9,597 bases of DNA, taken from contig JAPPBZ010000147.1 of assembly GCA_026702635.1 (NCBI GenBank), positions 1 to 9,597 on the forward strand, read 5' to 3'. Below are positions 5,154 through 9,597 of the stretch, in pieces. Source of the DNA: Bacteroidota bacterium. GTDB lineage: Bacteria; Bacteroidota; Rhodothermia; Rhodothermales; Bin80. Position numbers and translations under genes: made by a program. Under the pieces are notes generated by a model. It did not search any database and was not told the origin of the DNA. It saw only the letters and a list, made by a program, of their open reading frames with translations. How positions within the stretch are numbered: the stretch's first letter is position 1; each line of letters opens with the position of its first letter.

Positions 5154-7730
5154 ATGATCCCCAAACCCGTACGCATCTTCACCAGTGCTCCATCTTTACC
5201 CCCCACTCTCGAGAGACTGCAGGAGCTGGCATATAATGTCCGCTGGGCTTGGGATGAGGATACTGTTTCTCTCTTTCGGAGGCTCGATGCAGACCTTTGG
5301 GACAGCTCCGGCCATAACCCGGTACGGATGCTGGCCGAGGTATCCGCAGCTCGGCTGGAAGAACTTGCAAAGGATGAAGGCTATGTCGCTCATCTGAACG
5401 AGGTGTGTGCTTCCTTTGATGCCTATATGCAGGCGGGCTCAACCTGGTACTCCCGCACCCACGCATCAGATGGACTATTGGCGGCCTACTTCTCCGCTGA
5501 GTTTGGGATTACAGAATGCCTCTCGATTTTTGCCGGAGGACTTGGGGTCCTGGCGGGTGATCATCTAAAGAGTGCAAGTGATCTCGGGGTCCCTATTGTT
5601 GGCGTTGGCCTGATGTACCAACAGGGATACTTCAGTCAGCATCTGGATGCCGACGGCTGGCAGAAGGAATCGTACGTAGAGAATGATTTTGCCAGCCTTC
5701 CACTGACCCTAGAGCGTGGGGAACATGGGATGCCCCTGCAGGTGGATATCGAAATCGACAATCGTACGGTATATGCCCGGATCTGGCGGCTACAAGTTGG
5801 ACGTATTCCCCTGTATTTACTGGACACCAACTTCAATGCCAATGAACGCGATGAAGATCGAAATTTGACAGACTACCTCTATGGAGGAGGTAACGAACTC
5901 CGTATCCGGCAAGAGATTATTCTGGGGATTGGCGGCTATCGGGCGCTGCAATTACTAGGGCTCAAGCCTCAGGTTTTTCATCTTAATGAAGGACACTCTG
6001 CATTTCTGACGCTGGACCGCACCAGGCAGTTGATGCAGGAGCATAACTTGTCCTTCCATGAAGCTCGAATTGCCACCGCAGCAAGCATCGTCTTCACAAC
6101 ACATACACCCGTCGAAGCCGGCCATGATCGTTTTTCGCCGGAATTAATGGATCGCTATCTGGTCTCCTACGCCAAAAAATCGCTGGGTCTCGGGCGTCGT
6201 GAGTTCTTGGCACTTGGACGGGAACACGCAGATAATGATCAGGAGCTGTTTGGCATGACGAAGCTTGCCCTGCGTATGAGCAGTGCCTGTAACGGGGTCG
6301 CCAAGTTACATGGACAAGTGAGCCGCGCGATGTGGCAAAACCTCTGGCCCGCAGTACCGGAAAGTGAAGTGCCCATCCGTCATGTGACCAACGGTATTCA
6401 TATCTCTTCTTGGATTTCTAGCTCGCTCAAGCGACATGTTGACCGATATGTCGGTCCGCGGTGGAGAGAAGAAGCCATCAGTGAGTCTCAATGGAAGCAT
6501 GCAGAGCAAATCCCGGATGATGTGCTCTGGCACACACATTCAGTGCGCAAAGAGCATCTGATCCTGCAGGCCCGAAGGTCATTGCAATCCCGACTGGAGC
6601 GACTGGAAGCGCCGGCAAAAGACATTGCCCGAGCAAAGAAAGCGCTCAACCCCGAGGCACTTACCATTGGATTCGCACGTCGATTCGCCACCTACAAACG
6701 TGCAACGCTCCTGTTTCGGAACCTGGAGAGGCTGACCCAAATCCTAACCAACTCCGCCCACCCGGTGCAGATCATTTTTGCGGGGAAAGCACATCCCCGT
6801 GATCAACCTGGAAAAGAACTGATCCAGAAAATTGTTGCTGTATCCAGTACCGAAGCCCTGTGTAACCATATCGTTTTTCTTGAAGATTATGATATGGCCA
6901 TTGCACGTGATCTGGTACAGGGCGTAGACCTGTGGTTAAACACGCCTCGGCGCCCAAGGGAGGCCAGCGGCACCAGTGGAATGAAAGCCGCCGCAAATGG
7001 TGGGCTCAATCTCAGTATCCTCGATGGATGGTGGGATGAAGGGTATGATCCCGCGATCGGCTGGGCGATCGGCAATGGTGAAATCATGGAGAACCATGCC
7101 TACCAGGATGAACGAGAAGCCGAACAGCTCTATGATCAATTGGAGCACGAAATTGTGCCGCTATTTTATGAGCACTCTTCCGAAGGACTACCTCTTGAAT
7201 GGATTGCCCGCATGAAACGCTCCATTGCAACTCACAGCAGCTTCTTCAACACCCATCGTATGGTTCAGGAGTATACCGAAACAACCTACCTGACCGCAGC
7301 CACGCGTGCAAAAGCACTCTATGACAAGAATCTGCAAGGTGCCAAGGCACTGTCAAGCCAGCAGCAGAAGGTGCAAGAAGCCTGGCCCAAAGTCCAGGTC
7401 CGTGTTGACGAAAATGCCCCTCAAGGTCATCTACAGGTCGGAGCTCCCTTCACGGTCAAGGCCGATGTGACGCTAGGACCCTTGTCACCAGATGATGTGG
7501 AGGTCCAGCTATACTTGGGACGGATCGCGCAGAAGGGAGAGATCATAGACGCAACAATCACGCCCATGGAACTGGTCAAAACCAACCAGAAGAACGCTCA
7601 ACACCTCTACGAGGCGAAAAATGTTATCTGTGCCAAGAGCGGATCCGTTGGATACACGGTGCGCGTTCTCCCAAAACGTGAGGACCAGACTCTGTTGCAG
7701 TCTTCCCGTCTGATGGCCTGGGCTCAATAA
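5154..7730 (+). CDS. glgP: Alpha-glucan (glycogen/maltodextrin) phosphorylase
   Basis: This 858-residue cytosolic enzyme removes glucose from the non-reducing ends of alpha-1,4-glucans with phosphate, giving glucose-1-phosphate. It belongs to the long bacterial branch with an N-terminal DUF3417 region (about 10-110, LAYNVRWAWDEDT). Family motifs follow in order: AYFSAEFGI (111-119), GGLGVLAGDHLKSASDLG (128-145), HLNEGHSAF (276-284), TTHTPVEAGHDRF (315-327), RHVTNGIH (409-416), RRFATYKR (509-516) and EASGTSGMKAAANGG (603-617). K611 is the expected pyridoxal-phosphate lysine. The C-terminal 110 residues include the usual tail of this branch (SVGYTVRVLP at 831-840). Length and motifs indicate a complete, active enzyme. 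The start at ATG 5154 matches the family N-terminus, and there is no Shine-Dalgarno. No other glycogen gene is in the window. The gene converges on the next one with a 7-base overlap. Confidence 0.95.
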   Translation: MIPKPVRIFTSAPSLPPTLERLQELAYNVRWAWDEDTVSLFRRLDADLWDSSGHNPVRMLAEVSAARLEELAKDEGYVAHLNEVCASFDAYMQAGSTWYSRTHASDGLLAAYFSAEFGITECLSIFAGGLGVLAGDHLKSASDLGVPIVGVGLMYQQGYFSQHLDADGWQKESYVENDFASLPLTLERGEHGMPLQVDIEIDNRTVYARIWRLQVGRIPLYLLDTNFNANERDEDRNLTDYLYGGGNELRIRQEIILGIGGYRALQLLGLKPQVFHLNEGHSAFLTLDRTRQLMQEHNLSFHEARIATAASIVFTTHTPVEAGHDRFSPELMDRYLVSYAKKSLGLGRREFLALGREHADNDQELFGMTKLALRMSSACNGVAKLHGQVSRAMWQNLWPAVPESEVPIRHVTNGIHISSWISSSLKRHVDRYVGPRWREEAISESQWKHAEQIPDDVLWHTHSVRKEHLILQARRSLQSRLERLEAPAKDIARAKKALNPEALTIGFARRFATYKRATLLFRNLERLTQILTNSAHPVQIIFAGKAHPRDQPGKELIQKIVAVSSTEALCNHIVFLEDYDMAIARDLVQGVDLWLNTPRRPREASGTSGMKAAANGGLNLSILDGWWDEGYDPAIGWAIGNGEIMENHAYQDEREAEQLYDQLEHEIVPLFYEHSSEGLPLEWIARMKRSIATHSSFFNTHRMVQEYTETTYLTAATRAKALYDKNLQGAKALSSQQQKVQEAWPKVQVRVDENAPQGHLQVGAPFTVKADVTLGPLSPDDVEVQLYLGRIAQKGEIIDATITPMELVKTNQKNAQHLYEAKNVICAKSGSVGYTVRVLPKREDQTLLQSSRLMAWAQ

Positions 7731-8506
7731 GCACCCGTTTCCGTCAGCGAAGCGAGGGATATCTGGTTCGGATCCTCAAACACCGAATCCGGCAACTCAG
7801 AGTAAACTCCTAGATTCGAAACTTTTCGGACGTTTGATTCGCTGTTGACCACGGCTCTGGTATCGGAAAGCATGATGCCACCGTAGCTTTCATACCCTTC
7901 CCAGGTCGTGGTGAAGCGAGGCTGCTCATCCGCATCGGCATCCGCGTAGTAGGACCATTGCTCAACCAGATTTAGTTCCTTGTTGACATATACATCGTAC
8001 CCGTTGTCCGGGGTAAGCCCCACCCCATCAAATCTGAGTGTCAGAACATGTGCCTCGTGGCCATTGGCCATGGTCTCTTCTCCTTTATACCCCAATGTGA
8101 CCCCTGAGTCTTTGAGTTTATACGGCATCAGTAACCAGTAGCCCGCATTGATCCAGTCCCTATAGGCACCTGCCAATAATTCATTTGCGGGGGTGATTTC
8201 ATCGCCATCTTTGAAGGCACGTCCTTCCATGGTATGGATATTCATGAGTACAACGGTACTGTCTCCCTGCCACCGGAACCTGCCCGTCCATTTGTCCCAT
8301 ACATGATCCTCTCCGAAGATGGTCCAACTCAGATAGCGGGCGTTGTCCCACGCAGCACGTCCCCCCATGCTGGCCATCACCTGATCTGCAATCTCAATCG
8401 CCTGTGGGTGAGAATCATCCGCGTTGAATCCCTCCATCGGAGGATTTGAATCTTGCTGAGCATATACCAGCCCAGGGAAAAGTAGGAGTAATATTAAGTA
8501 TTTCAC
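7724..8506 (-). CDS. Exported protein of unknown function, DUF6503-like
   Basis: I choose GTG at 8506 (260 residues) because it gives an ideal signal peptide at once: MKYLILLLLFPGLVYA followed by QQ, with likely cleavage after YA. An upstream TTG at 8566 would give 280 residues with a 20-residue unlikely extension; no ATG is available. The mature protein starts with a helix containing IADQVMASMGGRAAWDN and continues as alternating beta strands (WTIFGEDHVWDKWTGRFRW, then VVLMNIHTMEGRAF), ending with YSELPDSVF. This pattern recalls the Bacteroidota DUF6503 proteins and the wider LolA/LolB-like fold of periplasmic lipid or lipoprotein handling. That relation is a recollection and not proven; no catalytic residues are evident. 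There is no lipobox cysteine, so it is periplasmic or secreted and not a lipoprotein. Its 3' end overlaps the end of glgP by 7 bases, and it diverges from the S9 peptidase gene 84 bases away. Confidence 0.75.
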   Translation of the reverse strand: MKYLILLLLFPGLVYAQQDSNPPMEGFNADDSHPQAIEIADQVMASMGGRAAWDNARYLSWTIFGEDHVWDKWTGRFRWQGDSTVVLMNIHTMEGRAFKDGDEITPANELLAGAYRDWINAGYWLLMPYKLKDSGVTLGYKGEETMANGHEAHVLTLRFDGVGLTPDNGYDVYVNKELNLVEQWSYYADADADEQPRFTTTWEGYESYGGIMLSDTRAVVNSESNVRKVSNLGVYSELPDSVFEDPNQISLASLTETGAY

Positions 8507-8590
8507 GAGAGTGTGGGTTTTAAGTTGTGGGATCCCGACGCGCCAGATCGTAGTTTGCCGAGACAATTACTTTAGTAAAGCAATCACGCA
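8507..8590. promoter_or_regulatory. Divergent intergenic region with short palindrome
   Basis: These 84 bases lie between the GTG start of the DUF6503-like gene and the ATG of the S9 peptidase gene, and should hold both promoters. An 11-base perfect palindrome, CTTTAGTAAAG, sits at 8570-8580, ten bases before the peptidase ATG. It could be an operator or a chance A/T palindrome. No confident promoter boxes or Shine-Dalgarno sites are visible for either gene. Confidence 0.35.
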
Positions 8591-9597
8591 ATGCCTATAA
8601 AGATCGTAGCCCTCATTTTGTTTCTGACGTATTCCGTAGAGGCCAGTGCGCAAATCACCATCTCTGAAGATGATTATGCACGTGCGGAGTCAATGCTATC
8701 GACGACAACCCGGAGTATGGCCTATCACACAACACTACGCCCCAACTGGTTGGATGAGGATCGATTCTGGTACCTTCACGCATCACCGGAGGGATCCGAA
8801 TTTATTCTTGTTGATCCCGGTCAGGGACAGCAAAGCCCTCTTTTCGAGCATGCACGCATGACAGAAGCCATCTCCGACTATCTGGAATCTCCCGAAGCTG
8901 AGGTGGATTTTTCACGCTTCTCATTTGATCCGGAATCGGAGCAGATACGCTCCTTGGGGGGACGAGATAAAAGCATGGCCTGTAGTATCGTCACCTATGT
9001 GTGCGAGCCTGTTAACGAGATAAGCACCAGTGGCATCCGCCCCACCGCAGCTGTTTCTCCTGATGGAAAATATGAAGCCTTCCGAAGAGAAAACAATCTG
9101 TGGATCCGAGTCATTGACACTGATGAGGAACAGCAACTGACTTTCGATGGCGCGGAAGATTTCGGATATGCAACCAATAACGCGGGTTGGGTCAGGAACA
9201 ACCGTCCGGTTCTGCTCTGGTCGCCTGATTCAAGAAAGATTGCAACTTTTCAGCACGATGGGCGCGGCGTTGGTGAAATGTATATGATCTCAACGCAGAT
9301 AGGCCACTCCGAGTTGGAAGCATGGAAATATCCCCTACCACAGGACAGCGCCGTCTTTATGATTCATCGTGTGATCGTCCATGTAGAAGAAAAAGAAACC
9401 GTGCGACTGGATATGCCACCAGACTATCATCGCGGAACCACCACGGACCATATAGCTGACTGGGATGGCACCTTTCTAGACGTACGCTGGAGTCCTGACA
9501 GTCAGCAACTGGCCTTCGCATCCTCATCCAGGGATCACAAAGATGCCTGGCTTCAAGTCGCCAATGCAGAAACGGGGGAAGTCCGGGAAATTCTTCA
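8591..9597 (+). CDS. S9 family peptidase (dipeptidyl peptidase IV-like), N-terminal part, runs off the window
   Basis: The frame from ATG 8591 is open for 335 codons to the right edge. It begins with a signal peptide (MPIKIVALILFLTYSVEASA followed by Q21), so the enzyme is exported to the periplasm or surface. The rest is the N-terminal beta-propeller of dipeptidyl peptidase IV-type S9 peptidases, with repeated blade motifs: VSPDGKYEAFRRENNLWIRV (155-174), LLWSPDSRKIATF (208-220) and VRWSPDSQQLAFASS (298-312). QQLTFDG at 181-187 is also typical. The propeller gates access to a C-terminal alpha/beta-hydrolase domain with a Ser-Asp-His triad, which lies beyond the window. These enzymes cut dipeptides or tripeptides, often after proline, from peptide N-termini. 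Such peptidases commonly serve peptide nutrition in Bacteroidota. Family assignment is firm; the precise specificity cannot be told from the propeller. Confidence 0.9.
   Translation, partial: MPIKIVALILFLTYSVEASAQITISEDDYARAESMLSTTTRSMAYHTTLRPNWLDEDRFWYLHASPEGSEFILVDPGQGQQSPLFEHARMTEAISDYLESPEAEVDFSRFSFDPESEQIRSLGGRDKSMACSIVTYVCEPVNEISTSGIRPTAAVSPDGKYEAFRRENNLWIRVIDTDEEQQLTFDGAEDFGYATNNAGWVRNNRPVLLWSPDSRKIATFQHDGRGVGEMYMISTQIGHSELEAWKYPLPQDSAVFMIHRVIVHVEEKETVRLDMPPDYHRGTTTDHIADWDGTFLDVRWSPDSQQLAFASSSRDHKDAWLQVANAETGEVREIL

Overview
The window reads as chromosome from a marine or halophilic member of the Bacteroidota/Rhodothermota/Balneolota group. The grounds are a C-terminal type IX secretion sorting domain on the leucine-rich repeat (LRR) protein, a TonB-dependent receptor remnant, an exported S9 (dipeptidyl peptidase IV-like) peptidase, and few Shine-Dalgarno sequences in front of starts. 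Base composition looks close to 50% G+C by eye. I found no rRNA, tRNA, CRISPR array, insertion sequence or phage gene.

Layout from left to right. Positions 1-175 hold only an unassignable edge ORF. Positions 176-2077 (minus) encode a 633-residue secreted LRR protein with about 17 repeats, cysteine-bearing caps and a type IX sorting domain. Positions 2078-2930 are a gene-poor stretch. Its part nearest the LRR gene (2164-2367, minus) keeps a recognisable scrap of a TonB-dependent receptor, so this is probably a decayed locus. Positions 2931-5038 (minus) hold a two-gene operon with a 4-base ATGA overlap: a DUF1611 P-loop protein of the DgcN type followed by an enolase-superfamily epimerase/racemase of the DgcA type. 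These are best explained as the D-glutamate catabolic pair, in which D-Glu is N-acetylated and then racemised to N-acetyl-L-Glu. A role in cell-wall dipeptide (L-Ala-D-Glu) epimerisation is the main alternative.

Divergently, 5154-7730 (plus) encodes a full-length 858-residue alpha-glucan phosphorylase (GlgP) with its N-terminal DUF3417 region and PLP lysine. It overlaps tail-to-tail by 7 bases with a minus-strand gene for a secreted protein of about 260 residues resembling DUF6503 (7724-8506). Divergent from that, 8591 to the right edge is the N-terminal part of an exported S9 peptidase; its catalytic domain lies outside the window.

The genes do not form one pathway: they are small transcription units for surface or periplasmic protein handling, amino-acid salvage and glycogen breakdown. 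I do not see a convincing undescribed system. The best leads are the dgcN-dgcA pair in this lineage and its substrate, the composite LRR protein with loop insertions at one fixed position in the repeat, and the receptor graveyard upstream of the LRR gene.
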